The translations under genes and the position numbers were made by a program. The notes beneath the pieces were generated by a model. The model had not been told where the DNA came from, did not search any database, and saw only the letters and a program-made list of their open reading frames with translations. From contig CAJTFS010000002.1 in NCBI GenBank assembly GCA_910575495.1, positions 434,001 through 498,000 on the forward strand: 64,000 bases of DNA. The letters are read 5' to 3'. Source of the DNA: Bacteroidales bacterium (GTDB lineage Bacteria; Bacteroidota; Bacteroidia; Bacteroidales; Rikenellaceae). Shown piece by piece: positions 51,917 through 61,367 of the stretch (its first letter is position 1; every line of letters starts with the position of its first letter).

Positions 51917-52818
51917 TCGTTGCCGTCGCCCTTTTTTCGCTGGCGGTCATCGCCCTGGCCGGCACGTGGATCGCAATCCTCCTGCGGGCCCGCAACAAAC
52001 ACCTGCTGATCGACCGGATGCACGGACAAGTCAGCGACGCCGAAGGAAACATCGGATTTTCGCTGCTGTGCAGCGGCGTGCAACGTCTCGGACAAATCGA
52101 AAACCTGCTCTCGTCGGAATACGACCGCTGCGAGGTGATCGCAGTGCTGGACGCATGGCAGCAACGCATGCTTTTCGAGAAACTGGCCGCCCGCTACCGG
52201 ATGATCCGCGTCGACTACCTGCCGTCCGACGAACTGCCCGTGCACGGTGTGCGGAGCATGTGGCGTTCGCGCCAACGCTGCTTCCGGCGCCTGGTGCTGC
52301 TCGACCGCCCCGAAGACTCAGCGGCCGACGACTGGAACGCCGCGGCATCGGTAGCCTCCTACGACTGGCTGATCCCCGTACGCGACGGCCAATACATGCT
52401 GCCGGGAGCGCTCGAACGGCTGGCCGCCGAGGCGGGACAGGAACGAACGCAACTCGTCCGCTCATGGATGGGGCATCCGTTCGCGCTGTTCGACCGCGAA
52501 CGGGTGGCGGCAGCGGGAGGTTTCGGCAACCGCCCGGTCCGGCAAGTGCCGCGCCGCCACCGGCACCTCCTGTGGGAACCGCTCTTCTACCGGCCGCAAA
52601 CGAAGTCGGGGCATCGCAAATGGCAGCCGTGGGCGGCACTGGCGCTTGGCGGCGCCATTGCGGCGACCGCAGCGACGGGACACGGGGTGCTGACGGTCCT
52701 GCTGCTCGATGCGGCAACGGCATGGAGCGCGGCGGCCTGTGCAGACCAGCTGCTCGCCGCAATGGCCGGTCGCACGGCAGGCTGTAAAATCGGTGTGAAA
52801 AATTTCACAGACTCGTAA
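51913..52818 (+). CDS. Membrane protein with degenerate GT-A glycosyltransferase-like domain
   Basis: A 301-residue protein with an N-terminal transmembrane helix (3-25) and hydrophobic C-terminal helices (about 245-275). The middle resembles family 2 glycosyltransferases: EYDRCEVIAVLDAWQQ, YRMIRVDYLPSDELP, VLLDRPEDSAADDWNAAASVASYDWLIPVRDGQYMLPGALERL and FDRERVAAAGGFG. The metal-binding DxD is replaced by PVRDGQY and no catalytic base is evident, so transfer activity is doubtful. Third gene of the coupled trio; function unknown. Confidence 0.65.
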   Translation: MIVAVALFSLAVIALAGTWIAILLRARNKHLLIDRMHGQVSDAEGNIGFSLLCSGVQRLGQIENLLSSEYDRCEVIAVLDAWQQRMLFEKLAARYRMIRVDYLPSDELPVHGVRSMWRSRQRCFRRLVLLDRPEDSAADDWNAAASVASYDWLIPVRDGQYMLPGALERLAAEAGQERTQLVRSWMGHPFALFDRERVAAAGGFGNRPVRQVPRRHRHLLWEPLFYRPQTKSGHRKWQPWAALALGGAIAATAATGHGVLTVLLLDAATAWSAAACADQLLAAMAGRTAGCKIGVKNFTDS

Positions 52819-52834
52819 AAATTAGCTATCTTTG
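52803..52834 (+). promoter_or_regulatory. Promoter of cysQ
   Basis: An exact TATCTTTG at 52827-52834, with TTTC (one base off TTTG) 20 bp upstream. It overlaps the end of the preceding gene. Confidence 0.55.
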
Positions 52835-52888
52835 ACTTCGCCGGAGAGATACCCTCTCCCGACAACGGCAAACAAACAACGCGCTACG

Positions 52889-53728
52889 ATGACAAACGAC
52901 AAGATGGCGATGTATCTGCTGCCCCCGCTCTTCAACGCGGCAGTACGGGCCGGAGCCTCGATCATGCAAGTCTACAAGAACCGCGACGACTACGACATCA
53001 GCCTCAAGAGCGACCATACCCCCATCACCATAGCCGACCGCCTGGCCCACAAGACCATCCGCGAATATCTGGGACCGACGCGCATCCCCGTGCTGAGCGA
53101 GGAGGGGCGCGAGATGCGCTACGACGAACGCCGCAACTGGGAACTCTACTGGCTGGTCGATCCGCTGGACGGCACGGTCGAATTCATCAAGGGCAACAAC
53201 GAATTCACGGTCAACATAGCCCTGATGGAGAACAACGTATGCACGGGAGCCGTGATCTACGTACCCTATTACGAAAAGATGTACATCGCCGGACGCGGCA
53301 CGGGCACCTTCCTCAAGGAGGGCGTCGCACCCGATGCCGCCGCCGAATACACCTACGACCGAATCGTCGCCGGCTGCCGGCAGCTGCCGCTGGAACCGGA
53401 CCACGAGGTGCTGCGCGTGGCCGTGTCGCGGTCGCACCAGACCGAGGAGACGCACCGGCACATCGCCCGGCTGCGCGAACGGCACCCCGATCTGGAGGTG
53501 GTCGAACAGGGCAGCTCCTACAAATTCTGCCTGCTGGCCGAGGGCAAGGTCGACTACTATGTCCGCACGACCCACACCTACGAATGGGACACGGCGGCCG
53601 GAGAACTGATTCTGGCCGAAGCCGGCGGCTCCACCCGCACGCTCCCCGACGACCGGGCGCTGCGCTACAACGAGGAAGACCTGCGCAATCCCTGGTTCGT
53701 GAGCCGGGCGAAAGGCTGCAAGGTCTGA
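52889..53728 (+). CDS. cysQ: 3'(2'),5'-bisphosphate nucleotidase CysQ
   Basis: A 279-residue member of the lithium-sensitive inositol-monophosphatase superfamily. Motifs: KSDHTPITIAD at 40-50, SEEG at 70-73, WLVDPLDGTVEFIKGNNEFT around 88-107 and a final WDTAAGELILAEAGG. The KSDxTPxTxAD and DPLDGTxEF wording is that of CysQ, which removes the 3'-phosphate from PAP after sulfate assimilation or sulfation. An in-frame ATG at 52832 lies in the promoter, so 52889 is chosen (52904 is possible). Confidence 0.88.
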   Translation: MTNDKMAMYLLPPLFNAAVRAGASIMQVYKNRDDYDISLKSDHTPITIADRLAHKTIREYLGPTRIPVLSEEGREMRYDERRNWELYWLVDPLDGTVEFIKGNNEFTVNIALMENNVCTGAVIYVPYYEKMYIAGRGTGTFLKEGVAPDAAAEYTYDRIVAGCRQLPLEPDHEVLRVAVSRSHQTEETHRHIARLRERHPDLEVVEQGSSYKFCLLAEGKVDYYVRTTHTYEWDTAAGELILAEAGGSTRTLPDDRALRYNEEDLRNPWFVSRAKGCKV

Positions 53729-53901
53729 CCCGGACACTCGGCATCGGGGCGCCCGAAGCACACGGCGGTCCGCAGCACCGGGGAGAGGCCGACCGCACGG
53801 CTTTTGGCGAATCCGGTGCTCGTTGTTTTACGGTCCCCCGCTACCCCATCTCCGGGCCCGGCCTAACGAAATCCCCCTGCTTGCAGTCAGGCGTACAAAC
53901 G

Positions 53902-53940
53902 AAACGGAGCGGCTCCCATAGAGGAAACCGCTCCGTTTTG
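53902..53940. terminator. Bidirectional terminator between cysQ and hslJ-like gene
   Basis: AAACGGAGCGG and CCGCTCCGTTTT pair over 11 bases; T and A runs lie on the two sides, suiting both convergent genes. Confidence 0.85.
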
Positions 53941-53957
53941 GTGTAACTCCTACCCGA

Positions 53958-54389
53958 CTACTCCTCGGATGCCGGCAGCTCGACAGCCTTGAACGTAGCG
54001 AGCACCTGACCGTCGCCGGTGAGGGTCAGCATATCGCCGTTGATGGAGAAGCCGTCGACCTGGTCGAGCATGTCGACGAACGGCTGCTCGTACTCCATAT
54101 TGGGGCACGCCATCCGGGTCATGCCCATGTTATCGCCGAAAGCGAGGGTGCCGTCGATGGCCTCGTAGTTGCCGAAGAAACGGTTGCAGTTGGTGCGGCC
54201 CGAAACCATCATCTCCTCGCCGTTGAACAACAGCGTGAAGGCGTCCTCCTCGCTGTCGATGATCGCGGCAGGGATACCCTCCATCGAAACGAGCTTCCAG
54301 TTGGTCCCCGCAAGGGGTTTGTCATTCCGGCCACCGCAGCAAGCGGTCATTGCGCCGAACAACATGGCGGCTGCAAAAAACTTTTTCAT
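53958..54389 (-). CDS. META/HslJ-domain lipoprotein
   Basis: A 143-residue lipoprotein (lipobox AMTAC, Cys17) with a single META domain: LAGTNWKLVSMEG, GRTNCNRFFGNYEAIDGTLAFGDNMGMTRMACP and the ending FSINGDMLTLTGDGQVLATFKAV. Family members (HslJ) are linked to heat or novobiocin resistance, without a defined biochemical role. The frame continues to 54545, but this overlaps a consensus promoter; the signal peptide sets the ATG at 54389. Confidence 0.88.
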   Translation of the reverse strand: MKKFFAAAMLFGAMTACCGGRNDKPLAGTNWKLVSMEGIPAAIIDSEEDAFTLLFNGEEMMVSGRTNCNRFFGNYEAIDGTLAFGDNMGMTRMACPNMEYEQPFVDMLDQVDGFSINGDMLTLTGDGQVLATFKAVELPASEE

Positions 54390-54413
54390 GATTCGTCTTT
54401 GTTTTTTTAATGG

Positions 54414-54480
54414 TTCAACTTTCATACTGGCTTTCCGGCCCGGGCAAAATCCGTCAGGACCTTGCTCTGCCCCGGCCGGG
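54414..54480 (-). promoter_or_regulatory. Recurrent structured 5' leader element, copy upstream of the hslJ-like gene
   Basis: Gene-sense order: GCCGGGGCAGAGC, stem with GGGCA/TGCCC outer pairing and GTCC/GGAT inner pairing (loop TGAC), then GGGCCGGAAAGCC and AGTATGAAAGTTGAACC. It lies within a transcript started at the consensus promoter at 54543-54574. Confidence 0.55.
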
Positions 54481-54542
54481 CGAAAACCATCTTTCTGTCT
54501 GCCGGCAACCCGACAAATCACGGGCCACAAGCCCGCAAGGCA

Positions 54543-54574
54543 CAAAGATAACGATTAAATCCCGACCGGCCAAA
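54543..54574 (-). promoter_or_regulatory. Promoter of the hslJ-like gene
   Basis: TTTG, 20 bp, TATCTTTG on the minus strand; exact boxes. It gives a leader of about 148 bases. Confidence 0.78.
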
Positions 54575-54609
54575 CTTTCCGCCGTCAGCCTCAACGATTT
54601 CGCAGAACG

Positions 54610-54843
54610 CCTATCGCGGAAAACAACTTCGTGCAGATGCTTGGACGCAGCGCACGGGAAAACCGAGCGCGCCCGGTAGAAGCCGTGAACCGGCGTCACT
54701 TCGCTCTCGAAAAAGCGCAGGTGGCCAGCATCGAAATTACCGGATGCAAAGGTCGAAGACGACCAGGCATAGCCGTACGCACCGACAACATTCAAGGCTC
54801 CCATCTCGTGGCTGCGGTAGCCCGCAGCAGGAGTAAAAAGCAA
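54610..54843 (-). pseudogene. C-terminal fragment of a FISUMP-domain protein
   Basis: In the minus strand about 75 residues read LFTPAAGYRSHEMGALNVVG, then AYGYAWSSSTFASGNFDAG, HLRFFESEVTPVHGFYRARS and VFPCAASKHL. This is the characteristic C-terminal pattern of the Fibrobacter succinogenes paralogous domain (TIGR02145) found in surface proteins. There is no signal peptide or N-terminal part: the remnant starts abruptly, so I read it as a relic of a larger surface-protein gene. Confidence 0.65.
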
Positions 54844-55016
54844 TCGCTCGGAGGAGTGCGGCGGAGGGTGCGGAACAATGGTTTTTGCTACAATTGCCGG
54901 TGCATCGCGGCTCTTTTGGGCCGTGCGGGCCGCAGCCTTGGCCGGCGCAGGCCCGCAAACATCCGGCTGTCGCCGGGCGTGCCCCGCAGGCTGCGACCGA
55001 ATCCCCGACAGACTTA

Positions 55017-55200
55017 CTTTGTCATTCTGAACGAAGTGAAGAATCTTTTCCCTTGCGAACCAAAGGCCGCGGACGGACTATGCCTTGCAAGGAGGAAAAA
55101 GACAAACGAAGTGCAGTCAAGAATCTGTCTACGTATACTTTTATACAGATTCTTCGTCGATCTTCCGATCTTCTCAGAATGACAATGCTGTCTTTGCATT
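55017..55200. repeat. Dispersed intergenic repeat, copy 2
   Basis: Begins TTTGTCATTCTGAACGAAGTG, continues with GCAAGGAGGAAAAAGAC, AAACGAAGTGCAGTCAAG, a perfect AAGAATCTGT/ACAGATTCTT stem and ends TCTCAGAATGACA. The ends (GTCATTCTGA / TCAGAATGAC) are inverted repeats, as expected for a small mobile or hairpin element. Confidence 0.8.
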
Positions 55201-55234
55201 GAATCATTTCGGATCGGAAACTCATTCGTATGCT

Positions 55235-55286
55235 CGCCCGGGCCGGCTGCGGGGGTCGCATCTTTGATGCGAGCCGGCCCCGGGCG
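55235..55286. repeat. GC-rich inverted repeat, copy 2
   Basis: CGCCCGGGCCGGC faces GCCGGCCCCGGGCG, with an inner perfect TCGCATC-TTT-GATGCGA hairpin. Related to the stem at 36150-36210. Confidence 0.65.
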
Positions 55287-55341
55287 CAAGGTCTTCCGTA
55301 TCAGAAAGAGAACAGAGCCTGCGGGACATGCTTGCCATAAT

Positions 55342-55600
55342 TGTCATTCTGAGCGGAGCGGATCGACGAACGCAGTGAGTGCAGAGGCCGCTTGCGAACT
55401 ATGCCGAGCAAGGAGGAGAGAGACAAACGAAGTGCAGTCAAGAATCTATTTTGGACAAGGTTACAGATGTTTCGCTGCGCTCAACATGACGGTTGCAGCG
55501 GCTCTTCGCAAAGAAGTGAACGACAAACGCAGTGCGGTCAAGAATCTGTCTATGTATACTTTTATACAGATTCTTCGTCGCTCTGCTCCTTAGAATGACA
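55342..55600. repeat. Dispersed intergenic repeats, copies 3 and 4
   Basis: GTCATTCTGAGCGGAGCGGATCG begins copy 3, which runs to AAGAATCT at 55447 with near-identity to 36450-36536. Copy 4 (55511-55600) again has AAACGCAGTGCGGTCAAG, the perfect AAGAATCTGT/ACAGATTCTT stem and CTTAGAATGACA. Confidence 0.8.
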
Positions 55601-55736
55601 AACTACTGAATTGTTCGCAAACTCCGCAGCAGACTGGAATATGCAACTGGCGGGAACGAGGGGAGGTAAAAGGGAAAGATAGATGTTCGGGGCGGTCGCA
55701 GCTTGCAGAGATAAACACTGGCGATAGCCGTGCGAG

Positions 55737-55796
55737 CCGAAGCCCCGCCACGCGGAGGCTCGCAAAACTCGCCCCGCTGGCTTCGGCACGAGAACA
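55737..55796. repeat. GCCGAAGCC-type repeat, copy 2
   Basis: GCCGAAGCCCCGCC, CGCGGAGGCTCGCA, CTCGCCCCGC and GGCTTCGGCACGAG; shorter than the copy at 36288-36374 by the loss of an inner AT-rich stretch. Confidence 0.65.
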
Positions 55797-56211
55797 ACTC
55801 CTGCACCGACCGAAGCAAAGCTCGCGAACTTAAACAGCGTGCGCTCTTTCTGAATAAAGCGAACGCAGCCTGCGGAGCAGCGAGCCCGGCGAAAGCCGAA
55901 GTGACGATCCACCGCGCTGGGAGGCTGCGGCCCGCGCAACACTGCAAATTGCAAAAAACAATCTCCGAAAAAAACGACTGCAAACAACGCAAGCCTACGA
56001 ATTGCAAAACCACAAAAAAACAGCGATCAAACAACCGCAAAGAACGAATTCTTTTAACCCTCCCGCGTCATTACGCCGCCAGTGGACTGCTGAATCTACA
56101 AACCACGCTGACAAGAGCCGTAGCCCCTGTCACTCCGGGTGTGAAGTTGCTTGAGCGAAGATAAAACAAAAATAATTGATGCAAAAAAGAGTATTAAATA
56201 TAAAACAACAG

Positions 56212-56257
56212 CACAAAAAGAACGCTGGCTTTCGGACTGCATGTCCGAAAGCCAGCG
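56212..56257 (-). terminator. Terminator of the DUF2723 gene
   Basis: A perfect 15-bp stem (CGCTGGCTTTCGGAC / GTCCGAAAGCCAGCG, loop five bases) followed on the minus strand by TTCTTTTTGTG; 21 bases past the stop codon. Confidence 0.9.
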
Positions 56258-56278
56258 CCAACATCCGTCGGAAAGGCA

Positions 56279-59200
56279 TCAAAGCCCGGAACCGACCGAA
56301 TCGGCCGGAGCCGGCTTGTCGCCGACATCGACCAGGTTCTCCTCGGAGATGCCCAGCGACCGATAATAATCGTTGAGTTCGGCGACGATTCCGCGCCGTC
56401 CGGCATAGGAAGCCAGGTAGTAGAGATCGCCCAGCTCCTCGATCTTGTCCTCCATGACGCCGGCGACCATGTCGCCCTGCACCCCGTCGAAGCGAAGATA
56501 GTAATCGATGTATTCGATCAGCGTACGGGCGTATTCCGTCAGCAGTGCATCGCCCTTGTCGGCTGCCTCGGGCACACCCATGGCCGAAGCGGCATAGTAG
56601 GCCTCGAGGAAAGGATAGGTATTGGTATCGAGGAAGCGGATCTGCGATGTCGGGAGCCGCTCGAGTCCCAGGTCGAGAAGTTCGACGGCCTCCTGCGGAC
56701 GATTCTCGCGCAACAACTCCTTGGCCACGCGCGCGAAAGAGTCGCGGGCATGCGACGCGGCGAGGTTATACTGGAGGAAATAGTCGACATAGACATCGGG
56801 ATCGGCAAGGTTGCCGTAGCGGAAAGTATCTTTCAGAAGCGGCAGCGTATAGTCGGTGTCGATGCGCCCGATCTCCCACGGATTCTCCATGGGCGTGAGG
56901 ATGGGCACGAACCGATAGGCATAGCCGTCGAACTGGAGGTAGTCGAGCAGTCCGAAATCCTGAAAGACATAGACCTGCGTCATGAAGATGGGGCGCTTCC
57001 AGTCGAAGTTGGCCAACATGTCGAGCAGCATCAGCTGGCTTTTGTCCAAGGCGTTCTTGCGCAGGTTGATGTAGACGGTGTCGACGATCAGATCGCGGTC
57101 CTTTTCGGCCACGATGCCCGAAGCGAGCACGTTCTCCTTGTTGACAGGCAGGGCGATGCGTTTGGTGGGGATGTAGTCGACGGCCGTTCCGTCCTCGAGC
57201 CGGATCTTGGTACGCGGATCGTCGCTGAGGACGAAATCCATGACCTGCCCGATCTCCACAGGGCGGTCGATGCGGTTGTCGACGGGCACCCAGTCGTTGA
57301 CGTGGGTGTATTTCCGCTTCGGAAGCGAGAAAGGCACGCCGGCGGCATCGTTGGCCTTGGTCTTCATCTCGTCGATGTACCATTCGCCGCCCAGATAGGA
57401 GGTGTTCATGATGCGCACGTCGGGCCGTACGCCGTAGACCTCCTGGTTGTTCCACAAGGGGAAGGTGTCGTTGTCGCCGTAGTTGAGAATGATGGAGTTG
57501 GGGAGCGTCGACATCAGATAGTTCCAGCCGATGTCGCGGGCCATGTAGCGGCCCGAACGGTCGTGGTCGTCCCAGTTCTGTGCGGCAAGCACGGCGGGAA
57601 CGCTCATGCAGACGGCGGTGGCGACGGCTGCGACGGCGACGTTGTTGCGCTTGGAGATGCGCACGAAAAGATCGTGCAGGGCCAAAACGCCGAAGCCGAT
57701 CCAGATGCAGAAGGCATAGAACGAACCGGCATAAACATAGTCGCGCTCACGCACTTCGGCAGGCGACGCATTGAGGTAGACCACCAGCGCCACGCCCGTG
57801 AGAATGAAGAGCCACATGACGATCGAGAAGTTGCGCTGGTCGCGGTTGAGCTGGTAGATCAGTCCGATCAGTCCGAGGATGAACGGCAGGAAATAATAGG
57901 TGTTGCGCCCGCGGTTTTCGGCGATCTCGCGAGGCAGGTTGTCCTGCGGCCCGAGGAAAAGTTCGTCGATGGGCCGGATGCCCGAAAGCCAGTTGCCGTC
58001 GGTGATGGTGGTCGACGTGGGCTGGATGTCGCTCTGCCGCCCGACGAAATTCCAGAGGAAATAACGCCAGTACATGTAGGAGAGCTGGTAGTTGAAGAAG
58101 TAGTTGAGATTCTCGCCGAAAGTAGGCTCCACGACGCTCTTCACCTCGTAGCCGTCGTCGTAGGTGCGCTTGCGGCCGAAGTCGAGGACCTCCTGCCGGA
58201 GGGGCTGGCCCTGCCGGTCGCGCACGATCTCGCCGTTGTCGTCGCGGATGATCTCGGTCTTGGTGCGGTAGGCGGCCCACTGCTTGTACTCTTTCTCGCT
58301 CTTGCGGTAGTCCCACATGCGCGGGAAGAAGTGCATGAACTGCGGCTGGTGGGTGTAACCCGTGATGCTGCTGGCAGGCTTGTACTTGCCGTCCTCGTCG
58401 AGGTAATAGAAATGCTTCTCCTTGTAGTCGGCGGGCGGTGCGGAGTAGTAGGCGCCGTAGAGCAGGGGTTTGTCGCCGTACTGGTCGCGGTTGAGCACCG
58501 AAAGCAGCGCATGGGGATTGTCGGGCTTGTTGGAGTTCATCGGCGGATTGGCCGCAGCGCGGATGGTCATCGAGGCGTAGGACGAGAAGCCGACGAGGAT
58601 CATGGTCGAGGAGAGCAGAATGACGTTCCACACGACCTTGCCGCGCTTGTGGGTCGCCCACGAAGCCCAGCCCAGGCCGCCGATGAGCGCCAGCGCGAAG
58701 AAGACCATACCGGAATTGACGGGCAGCCCGAGCGTGTTGACGAAGAAGAGGTCGAACATGGCCCCGACGTAGACCGTATAGGGAATGATGATGCCGTTGA
58801 TGACCAGCAGAATGGCCCCGGCGATCAACATGGCGTAGAAGAATCCGCGCCAGGTGACGGTCTGCACCGTACGGAAATAATAGATGAAGACCAGCGCGGG
58901 AATGGTCAGCAGATTGAGGATATGCACGCCGATGGAGAGACCCATGAGGTAGGCGATCAGCACGATCCAGCGCGAAGCGCGGGGCTGGTCGGCCTCCTCC
59001 TCCCACTTGAGCATGAGCCACACGACCAGTGCGGTGAACATCGACGAGAGGGCGTAGACCTCGCCTTCGATGGCCGAGAACCAGAAGGTATCGGTGAAGG
59101 TGTAGGCGAGCGCCCCGACGGCGCCGGCGCCGAGGACGGCCCAGGTCGCAGGCACGGTCAGCTCACGGCCGTCGCGCGTGACGAGGCGGCGGGCCAGGTG

Positions 59201-59497
59201 GGTGATGGTCCAGAAGAGAAAGAGGATGCAGAAAGCGCTGACGATGGCGTTCATGGCGTTGACGGCCATGCCGACATAGTCGGGGTTGCCGAAAGCGAAG
59301 AGCGTGGCCAGGCGCGCAAGCATCATGAAGAGCGGCGCTCCGGGCGGGTGGCCCACTTCGAGCTTGTAGGAAGTGGCGATGAACTCCGAGCAGTCCCACA
59401 GACTCGATACGGGCTCGATGGTCAGCAGGTAGACGACGGCAGCGGCCGCGAAGACCGCCCAGCCGACGATGTTGTTCCAACGTTTGAAAAGATTCAT
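56279..59497 (-). CDS. DUF2723 membrane protein (GT-C, PMT-like)
   Basis: A 1072-residue polytopic protein. The N-terminal domain carries the DUF2723 signature: LTIEPVSSLWDCSEFIATSY, with the Asp/Glu expected of a GT-C first loop, and KLEVGHPPGAPLFMMLARL. About 11-12 transmembrane helices reach to residue 600, with a soluble insert at about 340-480, and a long periplasmic C-terminal part has TPR-like helices. The family, found mostly in Bacteroidetes, is related to protein O-mannosyltransferases and is thought to glycosylate exported proteins from a polyprenyl-phosphate sugar; activity here is inferred. A consensus promoter gives a 140-base leader. Confidence 0.88.
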   Translation of the reverse strand: MNLFKRWNNIVGWAVFAAAAVVYLLTIEPVSSLWDCSEFIATSYKLEVGHPPGAPLFMMLARLATLFAFGNPDYVGMAVNAMNAIVSAFCILFLFWTITHLARRLVTRDGRELTVPATWAVLGAGAVGALAYTFTDTFWFSAIEGEVYALSSMFTALVVWLMLKWEEEADQPRASRWIVLIAYLMGLSIGVHILNLLTIPALVFIYYFRTVQTVTWRGFFYAMLIAGAILLVINGIIIPYTVYVGAMFDLFFVNTLGLPVNSGMVFFALALIGGLGWASWATHKRGKVVWNVILLSSTMILVGFSSYASMTIRAAANPPMNSNKPDNPHALLSVLNRDQYGDKPLLYGAYYSAPPADYKEKHFYYLDEDGKYKPASSITGYTHQPQFMHFFPRMWDYRKSEKEYKQWAAYRTKTEIIRDDNGEIVRDRQGQPLRQEVLDFGRKRTYDDGYEVKSVVEPTFGENLNYFFNYQLSYMYWRYFLWNFVGRQSDIQPTSTTITDGNWLSGIRPIDELFLGPQDNLPREIAENRGRNTYYFLPFILGLIGLIYQLNRDQRNFSIVMWLFILTGVALVVYLNASPAEVRERDYVYAGSFYAFCIWIGFGVLALHDLFVRISKRNNVAVAAVATAVCMSVPAVLAAQNWDDHDRSGRYMARDIGWNYLMSTLPNSIILNYGDNDTFPLWNNQEVYGVRPDVRIMNTSYLGGEWYIDEMKTKANDAAGVPFSLPKRKYTHVNDWVPVDNRIDRPVEIGQVMDFVLSDDPRTKIRLEDGTAVDYIPTKRIALPVNKENVLASGIVAEKDRDLIVDTVYINLRKNALDKSQLMLLDMLANFDWKRPIFMTQVYVFQDFGLLDYLQFDGYAYRFVPILTPMENPWEIGRIDTDYTLPLLKDTFRYGNLADPDVYVDYFLQYNLAASHARDSFARVAKELLRENRPQEAVELLDLGLERLPTSQIRFLDTNTYPFLEAYYAASAMGVPEAADKGDALLTEYARTLIEYIDYYLRFDGVQGDMVAGVMEDKIEELGDLYYLASYAGRRGIVAELNDYYRSLGISEENLVDVGDKPAPADSVGSGL

Positions 59498-59524
59498 ATT
59501 GTTTTTAACGATATATTGTGCATT

Positions 59525-59590
59525 GCAGCGACGGCCTTAGCCTGCGGCGAGGCTGAAAAAATGCGCACCGGCCGCAGCCTGCGGGAAACG
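59525..59590 (-). promoter_or_regulatory. Possible degenerate leader element upstream of DUF2723
   Basis: Gene-sense AGCC-TCGCCGC-AGGCT stem followed by AAGGCCGTCGCTGC, preceded by GCGGCCGGTGCGCA. It has the same position in a leader of similar length as the sufB and hslJ copies, but the conserved flanks are weak. Confidence 0.3.
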
Positions 59591-59645
59591 GACCTCCGCA
59601 AACCCGCCTTGCGGCGGGTGCCGGCCGTGCCCGGATTTCAATTTG

Positions 59646-59676
59646 CAAAAGTAATCAATTAACGGAGAATTGCAAA
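59646..59676 (-). promoter_or_regulatory. Promoter of the DUF2723 gene
   Basis: TTTG, 19 bp, TACTTTTG on the minus strand; exact boxes. Divergent from cysS. Confidence 0.78.
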
Positions 59677-59742
59677 GGCTATTGCATGCAGGCCGAGGTC
59701 CCAAGTTTGTGAAGAAAAATTCAGATTGTCGCCAATAATTGT

Positions 59743-59750
59743 TACTTTTG
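59743..59750 (+). promoter_or_regulatory. -7 promoter box of cysS
   Basis: TACTTTTG, exact TAnnTTTG, 19 bases before the cysS ATG. A -33 TTG at the usual distance is not clear. Confidence 0.55.
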
Positions 59751-59769
59751 TGGAAAATTTGCCGATGCA

Positions 59770-61245
59770 ATGGAATCGAAACTGACGCTTTACAATACGC
59801 TTACGCGCCGCAAGGAGGAGTTCGAGCCCCTGGTCCCGGGCCGGGCGGGCATGTATGTCTGCGGTCCGACGGTCTACGGCGATCCCCACCTGGGCCACGC
59901 CCGGCCGGCGGTGACTTTCGACCTGCTTTTCCGCTACCTCAAGGCCGCGGGCTACAAGGTGCGCTACGTACGCAACATTACGGACGTCGGACATCTGGAA
60001 CACGACGCCGACGAAGGCGAAGACAAGATCGCCAAGAAAGCGCGGCTCGAACAACTCGAACCGATGGAGGTGGCCCACTACTACACCGAGCGCTACCACC
60101 GCGCCATGGAGGCGCTCAACGTCGAGACACCCTCGATCGAACCGCACGCCTCGGGCCACATCATCGAACAGATCGCTTTCGTACAGCGCATCCTCGACGA
60201 AGGTTTCGCCTACGTTTCGAACGGCTCGGTCTACTTCGATGTGGAGAAATACAACGCCAAGCATAACTACGGCCGCCTGTCGGGCCGCAACCTGGACGAC
60301 ATCGTGGCCAACACGCGCGAACTCGACGGCCAGAGCGACAAACGCCATTCCTACGACTTCGCGCTGTGGAAAAAGGCCTCGCCGGAGCACATCATGCGCT
60401 GGCCCTCGCCCTGGAGCGACGGATTCCCGGGCTGGCACATGGAATGCTCGGCCATGTCGACCCGCTATCTGGGCGAACGCTTCGACATCCACGGCGGCGG
60501 CATGGACCTGATGTTCCCCCACCACGAATGCGAGATCGCGCAGTCGACGGCGGCCCTGGGCCACGATTCGGCACGCTATTGGGTGCACAACAACATGATC
60601 ACGATCAACGGACAGAAGATGGGCAAGTCGCTGGGCAACTTCATCACGCTGGAGGAGCTCTTCACAGGCAGCCACCGGCTGCTGGCGCAGGCCTACACCC
60701 CCATGACGATCCGCTTTTTCGTACTGCAGGCCCACTACCGCTCGACGCTCGACTTCTCGAACGAAGCGCTCCAGGCCGCCGAAAAGGGGCTCGACCGCCT
60801 GATGAAAGGCATCGAGGCGCTCGGCAAGATCAAGCCTGCGGCGGCATCGACGGTCGACCCGTCGGAACTGGAAAACCGCTGCCGCGCGGCGATGGACGAC
60901 GATCTGAACTCGCCGATGGTCATCTCGGCCCTCTTCGACTGGGTGCGCACGATCAACCAGCTGGTCGACGGGGCGCAGACCATCACGGCAGCCGATCTGG
61001 AGAAGCTGACGGCGACCGTACACCGCTATGCGTTCGACATCCTGGGGCTGAAAGACGAAAAAGCCGCCGGAACGGCCTCGGGACGCGACTACGTGACCCC
61101 GCTGGTCGAAATGCTGCTGGCCGAACGCCTGCAGGCCCGCGCCGCCAAGGACTGGGCGGCCTCCGACCGCATCCGCGACGGACTGGCCGCGGCCGGCATC
61201 CGGGTCAAGGACCGCAAGGACGGCAGCGACTGGGAACTGGAATAA
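59770..61245 (+). CDS. cysS: Cysteinyl-tRNA synthetase
   Basis: A 491-residue class I synthetase: zinc-site Cys31 and HLGH (40-43, the HIGH motif) in [20 protein letters not shown], the zinc-ligand region [10 protein letters not shown] and [10 protein letters not shown], and KMGKS (283-287, the KMSKS loop) in [14 protein letters not shown]-terminal DALR-like helical domain follows. It charges tRNA-Cys. Full length and intact. Confidence 0.98.
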   Translation: MESKLTLYNTLTRRKEEFEPLVPGRAGMYVCGPTVYGDPHLGHARPAVTFDLLFRYLKAAGYKVRYVRNITDVGHLEHDADEGEDKIAKKARLEQLEPMEVAHYYTERYHRAMEALNVETPSIEPHASGHIIEQIAFVQRILDEGFAYVSNGSVYFDVEKYNAKHNYGRLSGRNLDDIVANTRELDGQSDKRHSYDFALWKKASPEHIMRWPSPWSDGFPGWHMECSAMSTRYLGERFDIHGGGMDLMFPHHECEIAQSTAALGHDSARYWVHNNMITINGQKMGKSLGNFITLEELFTGSHRLLAQAYTPMTIRFFVLQAHYRSTLDFSNEALQAAEKGLDRLMKGIEALGKIKPAAASTVDPSELENRCRAAMDDDLNSPMVISALFDWVRTINQLVDGAQTITAADLEKLTATVHRYAFDILGLKDEKAAGTASGRDYVTPLVEMLLAERLQARAAKDWAASDRIRDGLAAAGIRVKDRKDGSDWELE

Positions 61246-61367
61246 AGTGAAAAGTAAAAGGTGAAAAGTAACGCATCGTTCACGCAGTTGTTTTCCACCT
61301 CGCAGTCAACGACAGACCGGATGAAGAACATTTCGCTTTTCACCCTTCACCCTAAACCTTGAACGAA

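Larger units (their letters stand above)
54850..56220. other. Gene-poor repeat region
   Basis: No gene is recognised over about 1.4 kb. It contains at least three copies of the dispersed intergenic repeat, a GC-rich inverted repeat and a GCCGAAGCC repeat; 55800-56220 is A-rich and featureless. Short frames inside are translations of the repeats. Confidence 0.7.
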
